A stretch of DNA of 49,598 nucleotides from Chara braunii. Taxonomy: Eukaryota; Streptophyta; Charophyceae; Charales; Characeae. The position numbers and the translations under genes were made by a program. The DNA is taken from positions 819,985 through 869,582 of the forward strand of contig BFEA01000216.1 in assembly GCA_003427395.1 (NCBI GenBank). Reading direction: 5' to 3'. The notes under the pieces were generated by a model. It did no database searches, had not been told where the DNA came from, and saw only the letters and a program-made list of their open reading frames with translations. Shown here piece after piece: positions 1-9,622 of the stretch. Position 1 is the stretch's first letter. The number at the start of each line of letters is the position of its first letter.

Positions 1-156
1 CCTAGGTTGCATCGCATGGACTCAGCATGGAGCTTGCTCCGCATCCTAGACTACTCAGGTTTTCTTTTCTTTGGTAGAGTTCCGCTTCTTGGCGGAAGCA
101 TGTTTGTATCTAGGCGATCCATCACAGGCTGAGGATCGTGTAACGGACCTCGGGTT

Positions 157-195
157 GGCCTGTGAGACCAGCCCCTTGGCCTGTTCTCACAGGCC
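157..195. repeat. Perfect 11-bp inverted repeat with 17-nt loop
   Basis: GGCCTGTGAGA at 157-167 is exactly complementary to TCTCACAGGCC at 185-195, so the segment can fold into a stem-loop. No T-run follows. The flanking bases 1-479 contain short reading frames without recognisable protein features, and I see no gene there. Confidence 0.6.
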
Positions 196-479
196 TGTGT
201 TATATTCGAGGTAGGCCAGCCCAGGCCGGTACCTCTGTCGGTACCCGCCAGTCCAGTCCAGTCCCGTCAGTCCGCTGGGGTATACCCCAGCCATTGTCTG
301 TTTTCAGGCTCATTCCTCACTTGCACATTTTGGAGTACGTGCGTTGGAGTCTTGCGTGGGGAGCTGCTTTGTGCCATCTTGCTCCCCCTTCTTCCTCCAT
401 CTCCATCTCTGTCACTAGCGGAGCACCACACCTGGTGGGTCCGCTACAGCATCAGCTTCCAATGCCACCCATTCTCCCT

Positions 480-1690
480 TCACCCTATCATCCACCTGCA
501 AGCTACCACCCACTCCTGCGGGATTGCACGTTGAATCTGTAGCAGTTTCTCTTGTCTGTATGGTTGGTGCCTCAGGGTGTGCATCATCTCATCTTGCCCC
601 CTCCATGTTTTTCGCTCCCTGTCCCAAATGTCCACCACCCTGCAGACTCCACAGTTGAGCCATTGTCTCCCAAAAGCACACGACACGTCTTGCCAGGGAA
701 ATGGGTGTCCCTCTTGTTGCATAAATTTGTCGCCAAATATAGTCTGACCGAGGATATGCTCCACCATTTTTGGTGGTAGCTGTCCGAGCGCCGTCCTTCA
801 CTTCTCCAATGTCGGTGTCCACATCGCATCCCGTGGCAGACTGCAGTTTCGGATGCAGGACGGCAATCTCCACAACTCCAGGGTCCATTTTGAGGGTTTG
901 TCCCATGCTAGACGGCGTCACAATCTTCCACGGAGCATCGTCGCGCTCAAACAGTAGCCGCATGACCGTTCGCATTTGCAAAGCAGTGGTTTGCAAATGC
1001 GGATCCAACAACGCCAATCCTCTGAGTCTTCGGGGTTGTATGAGTTTCTCCCACTGGACCCGGTAGATAAGTTGAGCCGCCATGGGGTCGTTCTTCCATA
1101 GATACCTGCGCACAACTATCTTATACTCTCTCTAGGCTCTCTTGCCTGGATCGGACAATGGCGCCACGTACCATAAAGTGGACGACACAACGTTGTTCGC
1201 CACCAACACCCTACCAACCCCCCCCAAATCTGCTCTTTTCGCCCATCTGTTCATTCTTCTAAGGGCCTTCGAGAGCAAGCCCTCCATTTGTTCACCGGAA
1301 GAGAGCGCTGCCGGTAGCAGAATCCGTAGATACGGAGTGTTGCAGTCCGCATGTGCGCAAACACATTCGGGTCCCCCCCAGGGGGAAGGATCGCCACCGA
1401 CCTCTCCCAGTTAAGTTTGGCGCCCGAATAATGGCCAAAAGTGTCCACCTCATTTCCCAGCGCGTTCACACTATCCCTCAAGCATTCCGTTATTGCATCC
1501 GTATCATCCACAAAGCTGCTTGTTTTAAGTTGCTGCGCCCTGGGCAAAGGGAAGCCTTTGATGTGGTCGTCCGCCCTGATAATCTCGCGTCGATGCTCCA
1601 CGAATAGCACGTACGGCGTCGGCGAGAGGGGGCAGCCTTGGGGGTCGGATTTTCGAGGTTTGGTTTGCGTGTTCTTCCAATGATCCTAGG
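480..1690 (-). pseudogene. LINE (non-LTR retrotransposon) reverse transcriptase relic
   Basis: Read on the minus strand, the segment near 1640 encodes QGCPLSP, the loop that precedes the catalytic box in LINE reverse transcriptases. It is followed in frame (1610-1251) by SSFVDDTDAI, the F/YxDD catalytic box. After a frameshift near 1250, 1200-1070 encodes GRVLVANNVVSSTLWY and then RRYLWKN, the thumb and post-RT block typical of LINE ORF2. The last stretch (about 830-480) is plausible as the C-terminal tail because it contains PFPWQ and other Trp-rich motifs, but the correct frame is uncertain. At least one stop and two frameshifts are present, and the endonuclease and the N-terminal RT half are absent. 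This is a dead 5'-truncated copy, as is usual for LINEs. No poly-A tail or target duplication was identified. The family is secure but the clade is not determined. Confidence 0.8.
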
Positions 1691-1712
1691 TCTGTCTAGT
1701 TGTCATTCCATG

Positions 1713-1748
1713 AGGGGGGGTGCAGGGGAGGGGGGGAGGGGGGGCGGA
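1713..1748 (+). other. G-run cluster (potential G-quadruplex)
   Basis: Runs of 7, 4, 7 and 7 or more guanines separated by 1-4 bases end 8 bases before the 5S-like sequence. The run lengths and short loops satisfy the usual G-quadruplex sequence rule. Whether it folds is inference. Confidence 0.5.
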
Positions 1749-1756
1749 GATCTAGA

Positions 1757-1873
1757 GGGTACATACCACAACTGATATGCCTGATCTCATCCGAATTCTA
1801 AAGCCAAGCGCCGTTGGGTCGGTATAATACTGGGATGGGTGACCTTCACGTACAAATTTGTGCTATGCATTCA
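1757..1873 (+). rRNA. Degraded 5S rRNA-like sequence (pseudogene)
   Basis: The 117 bases follow plant 5S rRNA from end to end: GGGT start, GATCTCATC.GAA..CT, AAGCCAAGCG at the position of box A, then TACTGGGATGGGTGACC, the conserved intermediate element and box C region. The length matches the family (about 118-120 nt). Several conserved positions are changed. The terminal helix is poor: the 3' end reads GTGCTATGCATT and pairs only partly with the 5' end. No T-run terminator follows. I read it as a dispersed 5S pseudogene or a 5S-derived relic, not a working gene. A 5S-derived SINE head is an alternative. Confidence 0.75.
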
Positions 1874-3006
1874 ACTGGTCGCACCTATAGATCGACCCTA
1901 CCAAAACTAGACGGGAGTACTTAGAACCCCCATTCGAACCCTACTTGAACCTTGTGGGAATACAGTAATTACTCGAATATAGCATGCAGGCCCAGTGAAC
2001 CCCGGTCTGCTACTCCCTGCCTCTCCCCGTGAAGGCCCCGCCTTGATGTCTGGGTACCATGTAGTTTCCCGGTTAGGGAGGGGGGTTTCATAGGGGGAGG
2101 GAACACAATGAGCAAGTATGTCTAGGTGTTTACCCCTTGTGTGTGTCTCGAACCTCGGGGGTATACAGGCTCTCTCGTTCAGGGTGTGTGTGTGTGAGGG
2201 GGGGGATAGTGTGGGGGGAGGGAGAGAGAGGGGTACAAGAACATAGTGGTAGACAGGGTTGAGTAGTTTGGGTTGCTGAACAAGTAATTCACCGCCCGAG
2301 GGGAGTAGTTGACTCACACAGTGGTTGTATGGGCCACCTACGGAGACCGCATGGGTGGGTGGGAAATCGCCTCAGGTAGAAATACTGCCCGGGGTAAGTC
2401 CAACTAGTTAGTCTGCCTCATGACCAGCATGTGCGAGTCAATGCTTGTCTCATCGATTAGACCACTGGGCTGGCTGGTCGTCTCTAGGTAGTGTATAGAC
2501 ATTGGCGTGCTCTCATGGCTACGTCATCAAGGGTCCTAGGGCCCACCAGGGACCAAGCACGGGCAGACTATGAGAGAGGGGTATAGAGGCTGGAGGGACT
2601 AGTAGTGAGGATGCCAATTAAGTATAGCTCAGGTAAGGATTGTACTGGGCCTGTCTCCTTAATAGGGAGTAGATAATAAAGGGAGTAGGGTATTGTATAT
2701 TAATAGGAGGGAGATAGACTCTACACGTGCTCGAGGGGGGATCAGCCAAGGGGATCTGCTACGTCAAGGGTTGGGGTACAAGGCCGCTTAGAGTGTGCCC
2801 GAATAACACCCACTTGGAGGTGGGATCTGTAGGGAGAGAACTCTGATCTCTAGTGGCAAGCTGGTAGGTGTAGGCAGGGCCACGACTTGCGATAGGACTT
2901 AGGACTTCAAATCTGTAGAGGACTCCGTCGGTCCAGAAAGCCAAAGTAGTGGGTCATTCCGAACCTCGAGTGAACCCCGGAGAGCACTCTTACGCCTAAT
3001 ACCCCC
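1874..3006. other. No recognisable gene
   Basis: This stretch holds short frames without motifs, a GT run at 2185-2196 and a second G-run cluster at 2198-2233 (8, 6, 3 and 4 guanines). It may be decayed LTR or intergenic sequence. I could not assign it. Confidence 0.4.
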
Positions 3007-3790
3007 CATGCAATGAACTGCATCTTTTATGAGTACTTAGACAAGTTTATGGTCGTGTACCTCGACGGTATTCTTATCTTTAGTAAGACTGTAGAGGAGC
3101 ACGCGGAGCACGTAAAAACAGTGCTAGGTCTCCTAAGACAGCACCAGTATAAGGTCAACTTGGAGAAATGCGAATCTGGTCGCACCACGATCTTGTATCT
3201 GGGTCATGAGATTTCCGCGGATGGTTTGTGACAAGCCCAGACCTCAGTCCCTGACTGAGGTGAGGTCATTCTTGGGGATGACAGACTATTATTGTCCATT
3301 TGTAAAAAAATACAGCACGATAGCCTCCCCATTAACTGACCTCACACGCCTTGACACCCCTTGGGAGTGGACCGAAGAGTGTGAGGCAGCCTTCAAGAGA
3401 TTGAAGTATGCCCTGACGCACTACAAAGTCCTCAAGCTTCCGGATCCTGAACAACCCTTTGTTGTGATCACAAACGCCAGCCAATATGGCGTAGGCGCGG
3501 TCCTTGCGCAGAAGGAGGGGAAAACGTTGAGGCCGATCGAGTACATGAGCAAAAAGATGCCATCTCATAAGTTAGCTAAGTCCACGTATGAGCGTGAGCT
3601 CTATGCCCTCTATAGAGCGCTGGTCCAATGGAGGCACTACCTCCTAGACAAATTCTTTTATGTGAGATTTGACCATGAGACGCTGCGCTAGATCAAGACA
3701 CAGCTCGTGCTCTCCGACGCACTCAAAAGGTGGATTGAAGTCATAGACATGTATGACTTTAAACAGGACCCTCTAAAGTGAGAGTACAAC
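3007..3790 (+). pseudogene. G1 gypsy reverse transcriptase C-terminal part and RNase H relic
   Basis: The relic begins abruptly inside the RT palm at the codons for HAMN, so everything upstream (gag, protease, most of RT) is missing. The catalytic box reads YLDG instead of YLDD. LGHEIS at about 3203 is followed by a deletion and frame change, and the next frame (3235-3690) carries the RT connection and RNase H start (SFLGMTDYY, FVVITNASQYGVGAVL, STYERELYAL). The RNase H Asp in the usual TTDASQYG motif is replaced by Asn (ITNASQYG). A TAG at 3689-3691 interrupts it where relatives have Trp. The family is Ty3/gypsy and closest to element G5 in this window (YEYLDKF, RQHQYKVNLEKC and ITEVRSFLG-like strings match). 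Non-functional. Confidence 0.9.
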
Positions 3791-3793
3791 AAA

Positions 3794-5225
3794 GTGGCCG
3801 ACCCACTATCGAGCACAACAAACTATTTGGGCGCGCTAGTGCCAGGATTTTTAATATCTGACAATATAACTCGATCCATGGTAAAAGCCTATCGAGAGGA
3901 CGCAGTCATGTCCGAGATCATTCGCAAATTGGAAGCTAAAGATAAAGCTGCTTCCGATGAGTTTGTGCTGGTTGACGGCTTGTTGTTCCTTGAGAAGGCT
4001 GGAAATAAACGTTTGTGTGTACCAAATAAAAAGTCTGTGTAGTTTATTAGGAGAGTGCCACAATGTGACTGGTCATTTTCGCTATAAAAAGACAGCAGCA
4101 AATTTAGTGCAGAAATTTTGGTGGCCCACAATGATGGATGATGCAAAGAATTATGTAGAAACTTGCCAGGTTTGTCAGCGTAACAAGCCACGGATGCAGG
4201 CACCGCTTGGGCTTATCAAGCCCTTGCCCATCCCTATTGGCCCAGGTCAAAGTGTGTCCATGGATTTCATGGATACCCTTGTGACCAGCAAGAACGGTAA
4301 ACGACACATCTTTGTCATTGTGGATAGATTCACAAAGTATGCAAGACTAATCGCTATGCCAGAGACAGCTAGGACTGACCACGTCATCAAGCTATTTATA
4401 GATAACTGGGTACGTGACTTTGGTCGCCCTAAATATATTGTAAGTGACAGGGATGTCAGATTCACTTGTGAACTCTGGCAAAGTACGGCCCGACAGATAG
4501 GTACCCTACTGCAAATGACGCCAGGAAACCACCCTGAGTCAAATGGTCAGGCCGAACAGATGAATCGGGTAGTGCCGCACTTGCTTTAGCATTATGGTAA
4601 ACCAAGTCAGGATGACTGGAATGAGAAGTTACCCCTCGTCGCCAGCCTGTACAACAACGCCGTGCATAGCACTACCGGCATGACTCCCAACCAACTGCAT
4701 CTTGGTTGGAAGCCCAAATCCGCATTAGACATCCTGTTGCCTGAAAATCAGCCAACTACAACCCCTGGCAGCATAGAGTTTGCTGTCAAGTATGAACAGG
4801 TGCTACAGCAGGCTGTAGAGCACATCAGGAAAGCTCAATATGCCATGGTTGCATCTGAGAACAGACATAGACGACAATCCGAGTTTCAAGTAGGCGAAAG
4901 AGTCTTGGTAAAGTCATCTGAGTTGGGGCAGGAATTGGGAATCTCACGTAACCTGATGCCACAATACTTTCCCTCTGGGAAGTTCTTGATATAGTGGGAG
5001 ATCAACCAGATGGGCCATCATATGTCATTCGTATCCCTGGACACCTATGTACCCACCCTGTCTTTCATGCGTCAAAATTGGCACCTTTCTCTGTCACTGA
5101 TCAGTTTCCCTCCAGGAGATCGATGCTGCCCCCAACCATGGACGAACATGTGGACATTAACGACATCATTGAGCACAAGCTGATGTCGGTACCCAAGCCT
5201 CCAGGCAGGGGACACTTGCATTTTG
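3794..5225 (+). pseudogene. G1 gypsy integrase relic
   Basis: The segment covers the RT/integrase linker, then the HHCC zinc domain (ECHNVTGHF...CQVCQRNK, about 4050-4190) and the catalytic core with all three acidic positions visible: MDFMDT, VSDRDVRF and GNHPESNGQAE. A stop at about 4587-4589 separates the core from the C-terminal part (HSTTGMTPNQLHLGW, 4662 onward). A further stop and frame change at about 4992 leads into GPSYVIRIPGHL and the segment before the chromodomain. The coding sequence ends at a Gly-Arg-Gly motif at about 5212, exactly where G5 has its GRGRPPK repeat, and the chromodomain is missing. The protein would have joined element cDNA to host DNA. The breaks make it inactive. 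Confidence 0.88.
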
Positions 5226-5422
5226 CGGGGCAGCGCTGCTGGAGCATCGGATCGTAGGCTGCTAGATGTGCTAGTGCAAGCGTGAGGGTGCACGCGGGCG
5301 TCGTGAGGTGCAGGGCGCTGCTGAGGGCAGCGCCATAGACGCCCTTCATAGTCGGGATTCGGGGTTGGATGGTCAGCAGGTGGTGGTGATCTTCGTGTAT
5401 GGGAAGTAGACATGGGTAGAGA

Positions 5423-5459
<37 letters not shown>

Positions 5460-5806
5460 GGATGTGAGGGCACGTACCTGGTCTTGGCGATAGTCTGCAA
5501 GTGTCCGCATCTTGATGTACTTCAGTTCTGCAGCTGACGTCAACAGTTGCATTGTCAATTCGTAGGCTGGTAGTAGCTGTGTGATAGTAGCCTGGGCGTC
5601 GAGCGCCAAGTAGGAGAAGGGCTTTGGATACTTATGTTGGTGATGGCGAGAGTATGCTCTCATTGAGAATCGGATTTAGTGTTTTGGTTCTCCATTGGTG
5701 TAATATCAGTGCAATTCTGCTTTCTGGACAGTGTCGGACTTCCTGGCTTTCAATGTGACTTTGCAATTTGGAATCTATCATTTCGCTATTGCTCATTTTC
5801 CTTGCA
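5226..5806 (+). repeat. G1 3' LTR remnant
   Basis: The right edge ends in TTCGCTATTGCTCATTTTCCTTGCA, nearly the same as the end of the solo LTR at 41279, and it terminates in CA as LTRs do. The block at 5595-5615 (TGGGCGTCGAGCGCCA) is also shared with the solo LTR. The remnant is shorter than related LTRs (about 920-1050 bp), so a deletion joins truncated integrase to the middle of the LTR. Confidence 0.65.
5427..5456. repeat. (GA)n microsatellite
   Basis: About fourteen GA dinucleotides in a row lie inside the G1 LTR remnant. Confidence 0.9.
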
Positions 5807-5828
5807 AATAGTAGAAATCGGCAAAATT

Positions 5829-6120
5829 TGTTCGATGCCCCTAAAAGATCTGGCATTTCGTTGGATGCCCCTAAGAGATCCAATGTTTCATCGGATGCTG
5901 CTAACAGATGAGGAGTTCACCAACTGCTCTCCTGACAACAGTCAAATTTGCTGAAATATCCATCGAATTGAATGGACCCAACATCTTTTTCGTATGCCCC
6001 GAAAAATATCCAATACTTACTAATGCCACTAAAAGATCCGGTAGTTCATCGGATGCCCCTAAAAGATTCGGCCTTCACCATATGTCCTCCTGAAAGCGGT
6101 CAAATTTGCAACATATCCAC
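5829..6120. repeat. 30-bp tandem repeats in two triplets
   Basis: The motif GGATGCCCCTAAAAGATC recurs at about 30-bp steps: three copies at 5829-5918, then a spacer containing CTCCTGACAACAGTCAAATTTG, then three more copies at about 5990-6075, then the same spacer (CTCCTGAAAGCGGTCAAATTTG). The higher-order unit is therefore about 165 bp. On the minus strand the 30-bp unit reads as a ten-residue repeat containing DLLGASN over 5883-5830, but the second triplet is broken by stops. Confidence 0.8.
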
Positions 6121-7200
6121 CATGCCTAGGTTACCACCAGGCCGCCAAGCCCCCCTTGGGCCCACCTGGAACTCGCCGAGAGGGGTCATTAGGCCTCCCA
6201 CTGCAAAATTGCCTTCCGCATGGGCGCGGGGAACGCAGTCCTAAGCGATTAAGTTTCTTTGTTTTTTCTTTCAGAGCTAAGGGGAGAGAGAGAGAGAGGG
6301 CGTGGGGGCGGCTGATGTGCGGTGCAGCCTCTGTGCTGCAAACACAGACGCTTGAACCCACCATACCACAGCCTTAATTTTGCGAATTGCGAGCCTGGCC
6401 CAATAACCAAAAGCAATGGGGCTAAGCGCGCATGCCGAATGTACTTCGGACACTTGGCTGCCAAATTTTCAGTGTGATTTCTTGGTTGTTGAACAACAAA
6501 GACCAACAGCTAGTACTTCAGACAGCACTACAGCAGTTTGCCCCTTGCGCACTGTACGCTGGCCATTTGGATTCCAATGTGCAGCCTGCCCAGGGCAGGC
6601 GGCGTGGGACCCGCAATTCGACCCTGCCACACGTACATCGCCGTGAGTCGCCCGACCTCCAACTTCATGGCCACCAGGTGACTTCATGATGTTGTTCTTC
6701 CCCTGCTCCTCTTACTCCTCTTCCTACTCCTCTTCTTCCTTGCCTCCTCCTCCTCCTTTTCCTCCTCCTCCTCTTCTTCTTCCTGGCCTCCTCTTCCTCT
6801 TCCTCCTCCTCGTCTTCTTATCCTTCTTTTGGAGGGCGGTCTTTTGAAGGGGGTTACTAAAAAAAAAAAAAAAATAGAGCAAGAAATTGGGCAAAAATCG
6901 AAACCACTTGTAGGGTCACAGCAACTGAGCTCATCACAAAGCTTGAGAGGAACAATACACAACTGGCCCGATCAAACTTGCAAATGCAAAGAAGCTAGCC
7001 CAGTCACACTACACTGGGATGTGCAGGTGGTCCAATGCATGATCTGCACCAGGATTAAACTCCATTCCGACCAGGCTAACTGTATCCTTTCAAAATTGAA
7101 GGAGCTATTCCTAACCTTCACTCAAAGGTGAGGAAACAAAACTGTGTAGGCACTCATCACACCCGTTATGCACGAACAACCTGAATGAACTAAGCAAACC
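6121..7200. other. No gene; pyrimidine tract and poly-A
   Basis: An intron-end-like TTTTTTCTTTCAG lies at about 6264-6274 without a recognisable exon after it. A CTCCTC-type pyrimidine tract fills about 6690-6830 and a 14-base poly-A lies near 6861. The Glu/Arg-rich frame on the minus strand is a by-product of the tract. Confidence 0.5.
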
Positions 7201-7558
7201 TGCCAAATTACCGAACAGAGAGATGATTGTTATTGGAGCTGGTACCCGTTGTCCACGTCGACGGAGCTGCAGCAGTGAGTTGGAAGAAGGAAGAAGCCGC
7301 TATAGCCGGAGCTCGACAGAGAGAGAGAGAGAGATAGCGAGCAAGAGAGAGAGAGGAAGAGAGAGAGAGAAGGGGGGACGACAGCCATAACTGCCAAGCT
7401 CGGGAAAGAAGACAATCAGTAAGAAGAAAGAGATAGACGCAGTGAGAAGGAATAAGAAAGTGACGAAGAGGGAGACGAAGAAAGCCACAGCCAAGGTGAA
7501 GAAGACAAAAGTTTTGACGAAGAAAAAGAAGGTTCACCATAGCTGGAAGGTTGGAAGG

Positions 7559-7675
7559 TTGACCAGGGGAGTTGACCAACGTTGACCATGAGTTGACCAA
7601 CATTGACCGGGTTTGACCAAGGGTTGACCAAGAGCGCTGACCAGGCGTTGACCGAAGTTGACCACGATGTTGACC
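7559..7675 (+). promoter_or_regulatory. Array of ten TTGACC (W-box-like) motifs
   Basis: Exact TTGACC occurs at 7559, 7572, 7582, 7593, 7603, 7613, 7624, 7648, 7658 and 7670. Most neighbours are 10-11 bp apart, about one helical turn, and a diverged GCTGACC at about 7636 fills the one large gap. TTGAC[CT] is the WRKY-factor W-box in plants. The array may be LTR enhancer sequence or simply a decayed tandem repeat of a 10-11 bp unit. Confidence 0.6.
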
Positions 7676-8309
7676 AGGAGCGTTGATCGACGAGTTGAAC
7701 AAGACCGTTGATTGAAGCGTCGACCCAGTTGGAGCGAGAAGATTACCCGTACCATCTCTCCATGCCCTGGCCTATCCCTTACCTCGTGGATGTGCAACTT
7801 CACCACCCTGGTAGTTGCTGACGTCAAGTCTGTCAAGGTCAGTCAGTCATATCTCCTTGTCAGTTTTGTCCAGGTCGGTAAGACGCTGTGATTGTGGTCA
7901 TAGAACCGTATGTAATGAACCCAATCTAGCAGATACTCATCAGTCGTCAAGTATCAGTAGACTCGGTATCTACAGCAAAATCTCCAATTATCGTGAAGTG
8001 ATATATGAAACAATATCTCATTACCTTTAGACGAAGAGTGTGGATGGGGATTAGACAGAAGAGAAGATGGAAGAGATGATCAAAGATCACACAAGAGTAA
8101 TCCCATCAAACCCCACTCCTTATTCGGGCTTCTTCCCTCTCCACGTCAACAACCAATATATGATAATAAGTATAATAATCCTGATCACACAACAGTGCCA
8201 CGTGGCACTCTTATCTCATGAAGACCATGAAGACCCAGCAGATTACAGTGATGACGTCAACCTCAAGTGAGTCCCCGATTCCAATCTTCCACAGACCCCT
8301 TAGCGTCGT

Positions 8310-8411
8310 GCCAGCGTCAAGTCAAAGTCGAGCCAGCATCAATGCCAGCGTCAAGTCAAAGTCGAGCCAGCGTCAATGCCAACGTCAAGTCAAAGTCGAG
8401 CCAGCGTCAAC
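8310..8411. repeat. 34-bp minisatellite, three copies
   Basis: Units at 8310-8343, 8344-8377 and 8378-8411 differ at a few bases. Each contains GTCAAGTCAAAG, that is, two TTGAC cores on the minus strand. It lies in the presumed G2 LTR, about 640 bp from the TTGACC array. Confidence 0.9.
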
Positions 8412-8840
8412 GCAGCATAGCAAGACTGAATGCTGACCACCTCGACGCCAGGCTTTAAGTAGCATTTGACGAGGTTGTCTGGCCTCGAGTCATGTTCCCT
8501 CAGTCATCCAGATTGTCTCACAGCCGATGGCCCCGATTGTGTACAGTTGCAGACTTCCCCATGGACCTGATGTTGTCTGGGTACCTGCATACAAACAAGT
8601 GTGTGTGCTTGACCGGCGGCCGGGGCTGGGAACCTTTGGACTTTCACTGTTGGTGTCACGACAGTTGACAAAAGTTCATTGTCTCATGTCCAGGCCCTGA
8701 ATTTTCGTGTGGGGTCTTTTCCCCCGTTTTGGCCTGGGTTGAGGGCGGCCAGGTAGGCCCTCAGACATTCTACGAGACATATGGCATGGGTTATTGCATT
8801 CCTGCCAGCCCAGTTTTCGAGTTCCATCGCAGAAAATACA

Positions 8841-9246
8841 TCAATTCTTAGTTAACCCACGTTCATATGCAGCGACAATATCACGAGCAGTAGGTAGGAA
8901 TTCTTTCCTACTAATCCATCTGGCTTCAGATGGAGGTTGGGACTTTACCTTATACTGCTTCTGAGGTCTTCCTCTGCCACCTGTAGAAAAATAGCCATGT
9001 TCCAATATCTTTGCAACTTCATAACCTCCATTCATAGAGGGTGGAAACATAGATGGCCTATTTGGAAAGTTATCGCCTTCTACACAGGGCAGTAGTTTAG
9101 ACGCGTGGAAGACGGGGTATGTCCTTAGGTGTGGAAGTACATCGATGCGGTAGGAAGGTCCGTCTGCATCTCCAATCACCTTGAGAACTTCCCAGGGGCC
9201 ATAGTGGACACGTAGCAGTTTTTGAGACACATTTTCTTCTAACAAG
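8841..9246 (-). pseudogene. G2 integrase C-terminal region with chromodomain
   Basis: The frame starts with EENVSQKLL and continues through GPWEVLKVIG, FHASKLLPC and GRGRPQK to a chromodomain-like block (QYKVKSQPPSEARWISRKEFLPTA is in the region of the last 45 residues). It ends with a stop at 8841. The matching region of G4 runs EENISQKLL...GPWHVLEVKG...FHASKLLPC, so this is the same family. The upstream part of the protein is not next to it. It resumes at 18369 on the same strand, ending KSKQF, the residues that precede EEN in G4 by two positions. The fragment is therefore the displaced C-terminus of G2, cut by the 9.1-kb Helitron insertion. The chromodomain is expected to steer integration to marked chromatin. 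Confidence 0.8.
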
Positions 9247-9253
9247 GGAACCC

Positions 9254-9273
9254 GTCGCGGCTTCGCCCGCGGC
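9254..9273 (-). other. Helitron 3' hairpin
   Basis: GTCGCGG pairs with CCGCGGC (one T-G wobble) around a six-base CTTCGC loop; on the Helitron strand the loop is GCGAAG. It lies about 8-10 bases from the presumed terminus. This placement and the GC-rich stem with GCGAAG loop are typical of Helitron ends, where the hairpin terminates rolling-circle transfer. Confidence 0.7.
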
Positions 9274-9377
9274 AGACCAGGAGGTAAGAGGAAGAAGGGT
9301 CCACACAGAACGAAGGAGAAGTCAAGGCCCAGGTTGAAGAACGAACGAATTATAGAACGGGTCTAAAAAGAACGAAC

Positions 9378-9462
9378 CAATCATTTGATAACAATGTAGG
9401 ACAAAAACAATGCTATGAATCAATCATTTGATAACAACGTAGAACCAAAACAATGAAGTCTT
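9378..9462. repeat. 43-bp tandem duplication near Helitron 3' end
   Basis: CAATCATTTGATAACAA occurs at 9378 and 9421, followed by similar sequence ending in AAAACAATG, giving two units with a 43-bp period. Confidence 0.8.
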
Positions 9463-9622
9463 CAATAGAGCAAGTGAACGCACAAGACAATTTGTATCTG
9501 CCTTTTTGTATGTGGAGCCGAGTTCATCATAGTAGTCTCTGCGAGTCGTTGCAATTCTTGTGATGTCGTGCTGGACTGAGTTGCCGCAATTCTTGTGTCG
9601 TTGGCGAAGCTCCCGCTAGTCT

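Larger units (their letters stand above)
7200..8798 (-). repeat. G2 3' LTR (outer end not fixed)
   Basis: On the minus strand an LTR-type start TGCAATAACCC lies at 8798, 43 bases after the stop of the G2 integrase C-terminal frame and just after the purine-rich GGCAGGAA. The first roughly 65 bases recur almost unchanged at the outer end of the G3 5' LTR (30261-30325). The far end was not found. I place it near 7200 only because repeat character changes there. The LTR contains the TTGACC array, a 34-bp minisatellite and GA-rich stretches (7317-7375). Confidence 0.5.

Noticed and set aside
162-542. 126-codon frame at the left end
   Set aside because: It starts at GTG, has no motif, and its composition is like the surrounding non-coding DNA.
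1757-1873. Functional 5S rRNA gene
   Set aside because: The terminal helix is poorly paired, box A is altered and no T-run terminator follows.
6300-6370. tRNA gene suggested by a GGTTCAAGC-like string on the minus strand
   Set aside because: No acceptor stem or box A at the right distance could be found.
8310-8411. CRISPR-like direct repeats
   Set aside because: The units are contiguous with no unique spacers, and the genome is eukaryotic; it is a minisatellite.
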